64,000 nucleotides of DNA from Salegentibacter lacus (lineage in GTDB: Bacteria; Bacteroidota; Bacteroidia; Flavobacteriales; Flavobacteriaceae), in contig NZ_JAIQZB010000010.1 in the NCBI RefSeq assembly GCF_020164555.1, positions 62,001 to 126,000 of the forward strand, in the 5' to 3' direction. The first letter of the stretch is position 1, and each line of letters opens with the position of its first letter. Under the pieces are notes generated by a model. That model was not told where the DNA came from and made no database searches. It was given only the letters and a program-made list of their open reading frames with translations. Both the position numbers and the translations under genes were made by a program. Of the stretch, positions 8,394 through 16,574 are shown one piece after another.

Positions 8394-8401
8394 CAAATAT
8401 A
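8394..8401 (-). promoter_or_regulatory. Candidate greA promoter (-7 box)
   Basis: TATATTTG on the minus strand matches the Bacteroidota -7 consensus TAnnTTTG. Transcription would begin near 8388, just before the leader hairpin. No clear -33 TTTG was identified. Confidence 0.5.
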
Positions 8402-8456
8402 ATAAATTTACGCCTTGAAAACAATAATATTATTTAGCGAAAAAATTGCTGATATC

Positions 8457-8888
8457 ATGAAAAAAACTCTCTTTTTGCTTTTATTTTCAACAATTTTTAG
8501 CGCTTGCTCTACCAATGATGATAATGACTTTAATAACCCAAACCTTATTGATTTGAATTTCAGGCTTCAACTAAACCTGGATTTCCCTGAATATAATGAT
8601 CTTCAGTTTCCCGGAAATAGCTTTGTAACCTATAACGAAGGCATAAGGGGCGTTGTTGTTTACAACATCAATAATTCACAATACACTGCTTTTGAGTTAA
8701 GCGACCCTAACCACCCACCAAAGAATTGTTCTGCAATGACCGTAGAGGGCATAATTGCTACCTGTAATTGCGAAGATGGGAATTCTTATAATATTATTAC
8801 CGGTGAATTAATGGAAGGCAATGGAGAATACTCTATGAAACCTTACCGCATTGAACGCCGCGGTAATACGATTGAGGTTTACAATTAA
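8457..8888 (+). CDS. Lipoprotein with degenerate Rieske-like domain
   Basis: 143 residues from the ATG at 8457. The lipoprotein signal peptide MKKTLFLLLFSTIFSACS has the lipobox Cys near residue 17. The C-terminal half reads ATCNCEDGNSYNIITGELME and then YSMKPYRIE, aligning by eye with the second metal-binding loop and following strand of Rieske domains (CPCHGSxF...G...PL). The His of that loop is replaced by Glu, and the first loop (DPNHPPKNC) lacks the usual C-x-H. A normal 2Fe-2S cluster is therefore unlikely. Function unknown; transcribed divergently from greA. Confidence 0.65.
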   Translation: MKKTLFLLLFSTIFSACSTNDDNDFNNPNLIDLNFRLQLNLDFPEYNDLQFPGNSFVTYNEGIRGVVVYNINNSQYTAFELSDPNHPPKNCSAMTVEGIIATCNCEDGNSYNIITGELMEGNGEYSMKPYRIERRGNTIEVYN

Positions 8889-8934
8889 AAACCTCTCCCC
8901 TCCCATTAAAAGGAGGAGAAAGGTGACAAACAAA

Positions 8935-11316
8935 TTAAAACTTCAAAGTAATTCCGGCTAAAAAGTTTGTGGTGGCTTGCGGATAATATCCTGCACCATC
9001 TAAGGTTTGCAAACCTGTAGCCGTATCCGGGTTTTCCACATTAAAAGTGTAGTAATAACCGTTGGAAACATATTCTTCTCCAAAAATGTTATTTACCAAA
9101 CCTGTAAAAACAACTTCTTTAAATAAAGGCGCATTTCGCCAGGTGTATTGAACATTAAAATCATTCACAAAATAAGCGTCCAGCTTAGAAGTTTCAGTTT
9201 CAATATTGCTCATATATTGTTCTCCTACATATTTTGAAAGCAGACTTAATTCTAATCCGTCTACAGGTAGGTACGTAATTCGGTTTCCACCTACTATAGA
9301 CGGTGAGAAAGAGATATCGGTATCACCAAAATCAACCAGCTCTCCATTCCAGGTAGATACAAAATCTACATTTTTATTTCGGCTTAAAGCAAGGTTTGGT
9401 CTCACAAATACTTTTTCTGAAAGTCTAATAACCGCATCTATTTCCAAACCTAAGCGATAACTATTACCACTATTTTCACGAATAAAAGCACCAACATCGT
9501 CAATCCCGCCGGTTAACACCAACTGGTTTTGATAATCCATAAAATAGAGGTTGGTATTTAACTGAACTGAAGGCGTATTATGTCTCCATCCTAATTCAAA
9601 ATCGTTTAATTCTTCGTGCTCAGGATCGCCATTTTCGTAATCGCTACGCCTTGGCTCACGATTGGCTCGAGCGTAGGAGAAATAGAATTGATTTTGATTA
9701 TTTAAAGCATAGGTTAATCCGGCTTTGGGATTAAAGAAAGTAAAAGAATCGTCTACCAGGAATTCGGTTCCTTCAGATAATATTCCTTCGGTTTCATAAT
9801 TTATAGCTCTTACCTGCAAGTCCAAATAAGCGGCCAGTTTTTCGGAAACTGCGTAAGTAGCTTTTCCGTAAAGATTAAAATCGGTTTTTGTTCCTGTATT
9901 TTCATAATAAGGTTCATAAGGATCATTATTCCTGGCAAAGCGTGTGTAAATCACATCTCCAAAGTGATCACCGATGTATCGGTTCCAGCCTCCACCAAAA
10001 ATCACATCCCAAGCCTGGTCCTGGTAATTCAGACTAAAAACACTTCCGTAGAAATGGTTATCCAGCCATTTGGTTCCTACGAGATCTGAGGTTGTTACTT
10101 CTTCCCCATCGGCCTGAAAGTTCTCCAGTCCGAATTCATTTAAAGCAGCGTCCTCTTCGTATTCTTCATAATAACCACGCCCGTAGGTATAGTGAAAAGC
10201 AAGGTTAGAAGACCAGTTTTTGTTGTACTCCTGGTTCCACAATAATTGATAATGGTCCTGCTTGTAATTATCGGTTTGATTATCGTAGAATTTCGTATTT
10301 CCATCTTCATCGGTATAAACTCCGGCTGGATTGTAGGTACGGTCATTGGCCAGCGTTGTAGAATCTATACCATACCAGGCCTGATAAGTTCTTTCACTTC
10401 CGCCAAAAGTAATGGCTTTCACAAGGGTATTTTTGTTTACATAAGTTCCCTGCAGGAAATAAGATTTTAAGTCACTACTGGCACGATCTATATATCCATC
10501 ACTTTTTATCTGGGAAGCGCGGCCGGCAAATTCCCAATGTTCATCTATAAGACCGGTACTGAATTTTACCGTGTGTTTATGTGTATTAAAAGAACCTACG
10601 CTATTGGCTATTTCGGCATTAGCTTCTTCGCTGTACCCATCGGTTAAAATGTTAAGACTGGCACCAAAAGCTCCTGCTCCATTTGTAGAAGTTCCCACAC
10701 CTCGTTGCAGCTGAAGATTTTCTACTGAAGAGGCAAAATCTCCTAAATTCACCCAGAAAGTTCCAAGACTTTCTGCATCGTTATAAGGAATTCCATTTAT
10801 GGTAACATTAGTACTGGTGGGACCGCTACCTCTCACCCTAATCCCGGTATAACCAACACCCGCTCCCGCATCACTTGTAGTGACCACGTTTGGCATATAG
10901 CTCATTAACACCGGAATATCCTGACCCAGGTTGCGATCTTCAATTTCCTCATTAGAAAGATTACTGTAAGTAATAGGCGATTGTGCGGTTACTCTTACTG
11001 AAGAAAGAAAAACCTCATCCAGCACTTCCTCGGCATCAGTTAAATCGACATTCAAAGTTTTGTTCTGATCGAGATTTACACTTAAGCTTTTTTGATTACC
11101 ATAAGAAAATACAAGTTTATACTCACCTTCTTCAAGTTGTAGGCTATACCTCCCATTCTCGTCGGTAGATGTGCCTACACCAGACTCTACGGCATAAACG
11201 GCCACACCTTTTACCGGTGTTTCGCCTCGGGTAACTTTTCCCTGTAAAATGTGTGTTTGAGCTACGGCTTGCAGTGAAATAAAGCAGAGGCCGGTAAAAA
11301 ATAATAAAGATTTCAT
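8935..11316 (-). CDS. TonB-dependent outer-membrane receptor, probable thiamine uptake (OMR1-like)
   Basis: 793 residues. Signal peptide (~1-20, ending AVAQ), then a carboxypeptidase-like regulatory beta-sandwich (~22-100), a plug domain (~115-230, with GIRVRGSGPTSTNVTINGIPYND) and a 22-strand-type barrel ending in the terminal Phe (LAGITLKF) expected for BAM insertion. Such receptors import scarce ligands using TonB energy. A TPP riboswitch with a terminator precedes the gene (11374-11525). Thiamine-riboswitch-controlled TonB receptors in Bacteroidota have been called OMR1, so thiamine or a derivative is the likely ligand, by regulation and not by binding-site evidence. Confidence 0.93.
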   Translation of the reverse strand: MKSLLFFTGLCFISLQAVAQTHILQGKVTRGETPVKGVAVYAVESGVGTSTDENGRYSLQLEEGEYKLVFSYGNQKSLSVNLDQNKTLNVDLTDAEEVLDEVFLSSVRVTAQSPITYSNLSNEEIEDRNLGQDIPVLMSYMPNVVTTSDAGAGVGYTGIRVRGSGPTSTNVTINGIPYNDAESLGTFWVNLGDFASSVENLQLQRGVGTSTNGAGAFGASLNILTDGYSEEANAEIANSVGSFNTHKHTVKFSTGLIDEHWEFAGRASQIKSDGYIDRASSDLKSYFLQGTYVNKNTLVKAITFGGSERTYQAWYGIDSTTLANDRTYNPAGVYTDEDGNTKFYDNQTDNYKQDHYQLLWNQEYNKNWSSNLAFHYTYGRGYYEEYEEDAALNEFGLENFQADGEEVTTSDLVGTKWLDNHFYGSVFSLNYQDQAWDVIFGGGWNRYIGDHFGDVIYTRFARNNDPYEPYYENTGTKTDFNLYGKATYAVSEKLAAYLDLQVRAINYETEGILSEGTEFLVDDSFTFFNPKAGLTYALNNQNQFYFSYARANREPRRSDYENGDPEHEELNDFELGWRHNTPSVQLNTNLYFMDYQNQLVLTGGIDDVGAFIRENSGNSYRLGLEIDAVIRLSEKVFVRPNLALSRNKNVDFVSTWNGELVDFGDTDISFSPSIVGGNRITYLPVDGLELSLLSKYVGEQYMSNIETETSKLDAYFVNDFNVQYTWRNAPLFKEVVFTGLVNNIFGEEYVSNGYYYTFNVENPDTATGLQTLDGAGYYPQATTNFLAGITLKF

Positions 11317-11373
11317 TCGTAATAGATTATTTACGAATAAAAGGGGCTATTATTCTTTGGTTAAAAATTAGAT

Positions 11374-11419
11374 AAAAAAAATCCTGAAATTGCCCACCGG
11401 TGTTTTGACATTTTCAGGA
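11374..11419 (-). terminator. Riboswitch expression platform: intrinsic terminator
   Basis: On the minus strand, TCCTGAAA and TTTCAGGA form a perfect 8-bp stem around a GC-rich loop and are followed by seven T residues. It lies between the TPP aptamer and the receptor start codon, so ligand binding probably favours termination. Confidence 0.75.
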
Positions 11420-11439
11420 GTAACATACGTTTGCGCTTT

Positions 11440-11525
11440 TGGCGCGTGTCCCTTGGCAGCATTACCTGCCCAGGTTCTTTGGGTATGATCTCAGCCACAC
11501 TTAAGCGGCACCCCTTTGAGATTGC
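11440..11525 (-). promoter_or_regulatory. TPP riboswitch (THI element)
   Basis: Read on the minus strand, the conserved blocks occur in order: GGGGTGCC, GGCTGAGA, ATACCC, GAACCTG, CAGGTAATGCTGCC and AAGGGA. This is the thi-box aptamer that binds thiamine pyrophosphate. A P3-like stem (GCCGC / GTGTGGC) and a P4-like stem (CCTG / CAGG) are visible. Boundaries are approximate. It controls the TonB-dependent receptor downstream through the terminator at 11374. Confidence 0.93.
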
Positions 11526-11527
11526 CG

Positions 11528-11535
11528 CAAATGTA
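11528..11535 (-). promoter_or_regulatory. Candidate promoter for riboswitch/receptor transcript
   Basis: TACATTTG on the minus strand fits the -7 consensus TAnnTTTG. Transcription would start within a few bases of the aptamer's 5' end, which is the expected geometry. No convincing -33 element was seen. Confidence 0.5.
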
Positions 11536-11608
11536 TAACGCTTTTATCGAAATTCCATAATTTTATTTCAATTCGTTTAAATGGTGTAATTTTGGTTGCA
11601 ATAAATTT

Positions 11609-14026
11609 ATGCGAAATACAAAGCGTTCCATAACCTATAAAGTTATTGGCGGATATCTTCTGATAGCTGCTCTGGCTGCTATTGCTGTGTGGTTTGTATG
11701 GAAACAGGTAGTTGCTTTTAGTGAAGTTTCAGAAAACAACAGCAACAATAATGAGCAGCTTTTTCTGCTTAGTGATATTACCACCAGCCTCTATGAAACC
11801 GAAAATTTAAGCAGGCAGCTCATTCAAACCGGAAATGAAGCCGATCTTGATAAATATCGAAATCAGATTGATAGTATTCAGCTTGATATACAAAGCCTCA
11901 AATCCAGTTATGCTGATAGTTCTATGAAAAATGAGCTGGATAGTATAGCTGAATTGCTTTCTGATAAAACAACTAACCTACAGGAACTCTACGAGCTTAG
12001 AGAGCAACAACGCAATCAAAACTATTATTCCCAGGTTTTAAATGAACTAAAAAAAATAGATCCTTCTTTCAATGATTATAATTATCGGCAACGTTTTTCT
12101 AACCTGGAACCACACCAGCGCAGGCTGTTGATTAGGTGGCTGGAGTATTCCCGTGAAGACAACGCGGAAAAACTCACCAACCGTACCGCCGATTCTATAA
12201 TTGGCTCGGTTAGAAATGTATTGAGTGAGTTGGAAGTTGCCAACAGGAGATTTCAAAATACTGTAGACGAAAAGGAACAGGAATTTCTTGAAAACGATAT
12301 GATTATTAACCAGCAGCTAAGACGTTTGCTGGGGAAAATTGAACAGGAAGAAAGGGCAGCCTCAATGCAACGGGCCCAAGTCTCTCAAAATATGATAGAA
12401 GAGAGTTCACAAATCTTCCTTATTGCGGGAATTATAAGCTTCCTTATCATTTTATTGTCGCTCATTTTTATTATTCAGGATATTACTAAAAGTCAGCAAT
12501 ACCGAAGAGAATTAGAAGAAGCAAAAGAATTTGCGGAAAGCCTTTTAAAGAAACGGGAGCAATTTATGGCAGCCATTACCCACGATTTACGCTCTCCTCT
12601 AAACACATTGATTGGCTATACCGATCTTATTGAAAAATCTTCGCTAAATACCAAGCAATCTCATTATATGGATCAGGTGAAAAAATCTTCTAATTTTATT
12701 TTGCATTTAGTTAACGATTTACTGGACCTGTCTAAGCTTGAAGCAGGAAAAATGACTGTTGAAAAATTACCGTTTAACCCGGCAAAGCTTATAAAAGATA
12801 CTGTTTACAATTCTTTACCTGCTACAAAGAATGAAGATGTTGAGGTTATTTTTGGAGCTTCAAAAGAAACCGATACCCAGGTACTCAGCGATCCCTTCAG
12901 AATAAAGCAGATTATTGCCAACCTCATCACCAATGCCTGTAAATTTACACACGAAGGTGAAATAAGAGTTGGTATTCATCTTAAAAAAGAGATTGAAGAT
13001 AGTTACTGCCTTATTATTTCGGTAAAAGATACGGGGATAGGAATTTCAAAAGAAAAACAGGAAGAGATCTTTGAAGAATTTTCACAAGAAAATACGAAGA
13101 TCGAAAAAGCTTACGGCGGTACCGGGCTGGGGCTTACCATTACAAAAAGCCTAACCGAATTATTAAAAGGCGAATTAAAACTAAAAAGCAAACAGGGCGA
13201 AGGCAGTGAGTTTACCGTTTTTCTTCCAGTTAGAAAATTAACTACTGAAGAATCAAGCAAACCTGTACTACCTACCACATTAAAGTTACCCGATCTTACA
13301 GGAAAAACCGCACTAATTGTAGATGATGAACCTTCACAGCTATCGCTCACGCGCGAATTGCTTAAAACTATGGGAATGCAATGTGATACCGCATTAAATG
13401 GAAATGACGCGCTTAAAAAGCTGGAAACAAATAACTATTCTCTGGTCTTAACCGATATCCAAATGCCCGAAATGGATGGTTTTGATCTTATTAAAAATAT
13501 CAGGAAAAAATATAAAGTTGGGGAATTACCGGTTATAGCATTATCGGGCAGAACAGATATTGATGCCGAAACTTATAACCTCGCCGGTTTCAATAAAAGT
13601 CTTTTAAAGCCTTATAAACCGGGGAAATTGCAACAATGTATTGCTGAAATATTTAAACTTGATCTTAAGGAAAAAATAAATAACAACCTTCAGCATTCTA
13701 CAAATAGCACTTATGATTTACAGGATATTTATGATTTTTCGGCAGGAGATCAAAAAGCGGTGCAAACCATTTTAGAGGCTTTTATAGAAAGTTCCAGATC
13801 ACAAATTGAACTTATAGCCATTGCCAGAAAGAATAATGATGCAAAAGAAGTAGCACGGCTGGCTCATAAAATGGTGCCTATGTTAAAACAAATAAATGCA
13901 ATGCATCAGGCTAGACAATTTGAAAGACTGGAACAACATGAAGTTTTTTCTGAAGAAAAATTTCAGCAACTTAGAGCTGATATTTTAAACTTAATGGAAG
14001 AACTGGAACAGGAAATTAAAGTTTAA
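11609..14026 (+). CDS. Hybrid sensor histidine kinase with receiver and Hpt domains
   Basis: 805 residues. An N-terminal membrane helix (~10-30), a long helical extracytoplasmic region, a second helix (~270-290) and a coiled linker lead to the H-box MAAITHDLRSPLNTLIGY. The ATPase domain has NLITNACKFT, DTGIGIS and GGTGLGLTI. The receiver domain contains LIVDDEPSQ and VLTDIQMPEMDG (phospho-acceptor Asp). The C-terminal Hpt-like domain has ARLAHKMVPML with a phosphorylatable His. This forms a full internal phosphorelay. It ends tail-to-tail with the sigma-54 response regulator (11-base overlap), its probable target. Confidence 0.95.
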   Translation: MRNTKRSITYKVIGGYLLIAALAAIAVWFVWKQVVAFSEVSENNSNNNEQLFLLSDITTSLYETENLSRQLIQTGNEADLDKYRNQIDSIQLDIQSLKSSYADSSMKNELDSIAELLSDKTTNLQELYELREQQRNQNYYSQVLNELKKIDPSFNDYNYRQRFSNLEPHQRRLLIRWLEYSREDNAEKLTNRTADSIIGSVRNVLSELEVANRRFQNTVDEKEQEFLENDMIINQQLRRLLGKIEQEERAASMQRAQVSQNMIEESSQIFLIAGIISFLIILLSLIFIIQDITKSQQYRRELEEAKEFAESLLKKREQFMAAITHDLRSPLNTLIGYTDLIEKSSLNTKQSHYMDQVKKSSNFILHLVNDLLDLSKLEAGKMTVEKLPFNPAKLIKDTVYNSLPATKNEDVEVIFGASKETDTQVLSDPFRIKQIIANLITNACKFTHEGEIRVGIHLKKEIEDSYCLIISVKDTGIGISKEKQEEIFEEFSQENTKIEKAYGGTGLGLTITKSLTELLKGELKLKSKQGEGSEFTVFLPVRKLTTEESSKPVLPTTLKLPDLTGKTALIVDDEPSQLSLTRELLKTMGMQCDTALNGNDALKKLETNNYSLVLTDIQMPEMDGFDLIKNIRKKYKVGELPVIALSGRTDIDAETYNLAGFNKSLLKPYKPGKLQQCIAEIFKLDLKEKINNNLQHSTNSTYDLQDIYDFSAGDQKAVQTILEAFIESSRSQIELIAIARKNNDAKEVARLAHKMVPMLKQINAMHQARQFERLEQHEVFSEEKFQQLRADILNLMEELEQEIKV

Positions 14027-15368
14027 TGTTGTATTGTTTTAGTTTATTATAAAGCGTTTTACGATCTATAGAAAGTAACCTTGCCGCTTTACTCTTATTG
14101 CCACCGGCTTTCTCTAAGGCGTCCAAAATAAGTTGTTCTTCATTCCTATTTTTAAACAAACCGTATTCGGTTTCGGTATTAGATTTTGATGCCGTTGCTA
14201 TTTCGTGTGGAAGCACTTTTAGCGGGATCATATCATCTTGAGTAAGCAGCACTGCGCGTTTCACCATATTTTTTAATTCCCGTAGGTTTCCGGGCCAGTT
14301 ATAATTTTTAAAAGCTTCAATAGCACTTTCAGTAAAACCAATCACATTTTTTTCCAATTCGGCATTAGCTTCATCAAGAAAATATTCTGCAAAAAGCATC
14401 AAATCTTCTTTTCGCTCTTTTAAAGCCGGAACTTTAATTGAAAATTCATTAAGACGGTGATAAAGATCTTCTCTAAATTCTCCATCTTTTACTGCCTGTG
14501 CAAGATCTTCGTTTGTAGCCGTAATTACACGAATATCCACGTGTATTTCATTATTACTACCTACGGGTTTTATTTTTCTTTCCTGTAGCGCACGTAGTAA
14601 CTGAACCTGGAGTTCATAACTTAGATTCCCAATTTCATCAAGGAAAAGTGTACCGCCGTTTGCAGCTTCAAAATGTCCGGTTTTATCGTTTATAGCTCCA
14701 GTAAAAGATCCTTTTATATGACCAAAGAATTCACTGGAAGCCAACTCTCTTGGAATTGCACCGCAATCTACAGCGATAAAAGGAGCGCCAAAACGTTTAC
14801 TTTGTTTATGGATACTCTTAGCTACCTGTTCTTTTCCGGTTCCGCTTTCGCCCATTATTAACACCGACATATTAGTAGGGGCTACTAATTCTATATAATC
14901 GCTTAGTTTTAAAGCAGCTTCACTAACGCCCTTTACAAAACTTGCTCCCTGTAAAGAAGCCGTTTTCTTTGATTTTTCAGTTTTTTGTGGAGCAACGGGT
15001 TGCACCTCTGTATGGGCTAAGGCGTTTTTAATAGTTTGTAATATAGATTCTGGTCTAAAAGGTTTGGAAACATAATCGAAAGCGCCATTCTTCATAGCCT
15101 CCACTGCCATACTTATTTCAGCATAACTAGTCATGATAATTACCTGGGTTCCTTCACTCTCTAACTTCACTTGTTTTAGAATATCCAGCCCACTGGTATC
15201 GGGCAATCTAACATCGGAAAGAATTAGGTTAAAAAAATTGCCTTTAAGTTTCTTGAAAGCTTCTAATCCAGAAAAAACCAATTCAACCTCATAGTCGTGT
15301 TTGATCAAAAATGTTTTCAACATAGTTCCAAAAGGAACATCATCTTCAACTATAAGAATTTTTGTCAT
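14016..15368 (-). CDS. Sigma-54-dependent response regulator (NtrC/AtoC type)
   Basis: 450 residues. The receiver domain (~1-120) has VEDDVPFG and LILSDVRLPDTSG with the phospho-acceptor Asp. The AAA+ domain (~150-375) has Walker A GESGTGKEQ, the sigma-54-contacting GAFTGA-type loop GSFTGAINDKTG, Walker B GGTLFLDEIG and the R-finger region. A Fis-type helix-turn-helix lies at the C-terminus (GGNKSKAARLLSIDRKTLYNKL). Phosphorylation lets it open sigma-54 promoters. A weak candidate site lies before the small secreted gene at 15804. Convergent with the hybrid kinase. Confidence 0.96.
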   Translation of the reverse strand: MTKILIVEDDVPFGTMLKTFLIKHDYEVELVFSGLEAFKKLKGNFFNLILSDVRLPDTSGLDILKQVKLESEGTQVIIMTSYAEISMAVEAMKNGAFDYVSKPFRPESILQTIKNALAHTEVQPVAPQKTEKSKKTASLQGASFVKGVSEAALKLSDYIELVAPTNMSVLIMGESGTGKEQVAKSIHKQSKRFGAPFIAVDCGAIPRELASSEFFGHIKGSFTGAINDKTGHFEAANGGTLFLDEIGNLSYELQVQLLRALQERKIKPVGSNNEIHVDIRVITATNEDLAQAVKDGEFREDLYHRLNEFSIKVPALKERKEDLMLFAEYFLDEANAELEKNVIGFTESAIEAFKNYNWPGNLRELKNMVKRAVLLTQDDMIPLKVLPHEIATASKSNTETEYGLFKNRNEEQLILDALEKAGGNKSKAARLLSIDRKTLYNKLKQYNIKL

Positions 15369-15433
15369 TGATCTTAATTTAAATCGTCTTGCAAATTTAA
15401 CAATCTTAAATTCATTGGGTTTAAAATAAGCAT

Positions 15434-15461
15434 AAAAAAAGAGACCTCGTTAAAGGTCTCT
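15434..15461 (-). terminator. Strong minus-strand terminator
   Basis: AGAGACCT / AGGTCTCT (8 bp, 6-base loop) followed on the minus strand by seven T residues. It stops transcription entering from the right, about 65 bases before the end of the sigma-54 regulator's upstream region. A near-copy lies 900 bases away at 16336. Confidence 0.8.
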
Positions 15462-15707
15462 ATCAATGACAATCTAAATTTTTATTAAAAATGTCATTGG
15501 GTGGTATCCATTTTCCAGTTTGCATAAAGCACAATCATCATAATCTCTCAATTTAACTTAAACAATTAGAAGTGTTAGTTAATAGACCCTGGGTCCCCTT
15601 AACCATTTAAGTTATTATAAATATACATAATTTCTGGTTACTTTATGCTATTTAACTGTTGCCGAAGGAGTTGGTTTCTCTTAAATTCCGGCTAAAGTTT
15701 TAATAAA

Positions 15708-15751
15708 ATTTCCGTTGGAAGGGTGTAGGGTATTATTTATCCAACGGAAAT
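15708..15751 (-). terminator. Long inverted repeat after the secreted-protein gene
   Basis: A perfect 12-bp inverted repeat (ATTTCCGTTGGA / TCCAACGGAAAT) with a 20-base loop; on the minus strand it runs into TTTTATTA. It begins 53 bases after the stop of the gene at 15804 and is a likely terminator or 3' stabiliser. Confidence 0.55.
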
Positions 15752-15803
15752 CTAAAGTTAGCTAGTTAGTAGTCTATTGGTTCAATTACAATTATTTATC
15801 TTC

Positions 15804-16133
15804 TTACTCGATCCAGTTTCCTTCCCTGTCGATATAAGCCTTTTTCTTATCACCATCTACATTAAGTGCAAGTTTATAAACGCTTTTACCGTCTTTTTCC
15901 TTTACCCAGGCTTCTTCTGCAACAGCTCCATTCAAATCGGTCATTATCGCGTCCTTTATAGCTTGCGGAAGCACCAAAACATCAACTTCTACAAATTCAT
16001 CTATTTCTTCCTGAGCTTCTTCTACACCTTCAATTTGTTCCATTTCTTCCGGCTCTTCAACCTGCGCCTGCGCATTCTGACTGAATAAAAACATTCCGGC
16101 CGCAGCCATTAAGGTTAATCCTAACTTTTTCAT
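15804..16133 (-). CDS. Small secreted acidic PepSY-like protein
   Basis: 109 residues. Signal peptide MKKLGLTLMAAAGMFLFSQN ending in an AQA-Q site, then a strongly acidic stretch (EEPEEMEQIEGVEEAQEEID) and a C-terminal domain (~55-109) with LPQAIKDAIMTDLNG and a YKLALNVDGDKKKAYIDREG hairpin, reminiscent of small PepSY-like periplasmic proteins of Bacteroidota. Such proteins are often envelope-stress or sensor-associated, but no function is proven. It sits beside the sigma-54 regulator, and its upstream region has no TAnnTTTG box but does have a weak sigma-54-like site (16179-16194). Confidence 0.75.
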   Translation of the reverse strand: MKKLGLTLMAAAGMFLFSQNAQAQVEEPEEMEQIEGVEEAQEEIDEFVEVDVLVLPQAIKDAIMTDLNGAVAEEAWVKEKDGKSVYKLALNVDGDKKKAYIDREGNWIE

Positions 16134-16178
16134 AATGATAAGGTTTTAAGTTTGTGGTTTAAATATGACCGTTATAAA

Positions 16179-16194
16179 GGAAGAATTGTACCAA
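16179..16194 (-). promoter_or_regulatory. Weak candidate sigma-54 promoter
   Basis: TTGGTACAATTCTTCC on the minus strand resembles TTGGCAC-N5-TTGC: the -24 GG is kept, but the -12 GC is CC. It lies 46 bases before the start of the secreted protein. The case rests on the adjacent sigma-54 regulator and the absence of a normal promoter box. Confidence 0.25.
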
Positions 16195-16335
16195 AGTTGC
16201 ATACTATCATTTAACTATTTGATATTTAGAGTCTTGGGTAATTTAAAATAAAGCTATTGGGAATTTGTTATGTAGAAAAATGGGGTTTTTAAGAGAAAAT
16301 TGTGTAGAAATGTAGATTTACCAATTATCTGAAAC

Positions 16336-16363
16336 AAAAAAAGAGACCCTAAGGCCTCTTTTT
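16336..16363. terminator. Bidirectional terminator
   Basis: AAAGAG-A-CC / GG-C-CTCTTT with a CTAA loop, flanked by an A-tract on the left and a T-tract on the right, so it can act in both directions. It divides the arfB operon from the secreted-protein gene. The flanking AATCTAAATT at 16371 repeats that at 15471. Confidence 0.65.
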
Positions 16364-16544
16364 CTCCGAAAATCTAAATTATACAACAGTATCTTAAGCT
16401 GCTATATTTAATATTAATTTAGCGATATGTGTATATAAAAAATTATACCAGTAAAACCGCCTGTTTTTAACCGGTTGAAAATAAACATTTTAAAAAATAA
16501 GCTTTTTGGAAATCTATAAAAAATATGCAAAACATAGTAGAGTA

Positions 16545-16564
16545 TTTCCACACTTGTGTGGAAA
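16545..16564 (-). terminator. Compact hairpin downstream of arfB
   Basis: TTTCCACAC / GTGTGGAAA, a 9-bp stem with a 2-base loop, 10 bases past the arfB stop. It lacks a good T-tract, so it may be a 3' end-protecting hairpin or a weak terminator. Confidence 0.45.
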
Positions 16565-16574
16565 ATCATCTCAC

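Larger units (their letters stand above)
15369..15803. other. Intergenic region with hairpins and a 15-codon frame
   Basis: About 435 bases without an established gene. It holds a strong minus-strand terminator (15434-15461), a second long inverted repeat (15708-15751) just past the secreted-protein gene, and a minus-strand frame of 15 codons (15494-15541). The arrangement could encode a small RNA or the 3' part of the upstream transcript; nothing more can be assigned. Confidence 0.4.

Noticed and set aside
9206-9460. 84-codon plus-strand frame inside the TonB-dependent receptor
   Set aside because: It is fully antisense to a well-supported gene, has no promoter and no recognisable family.
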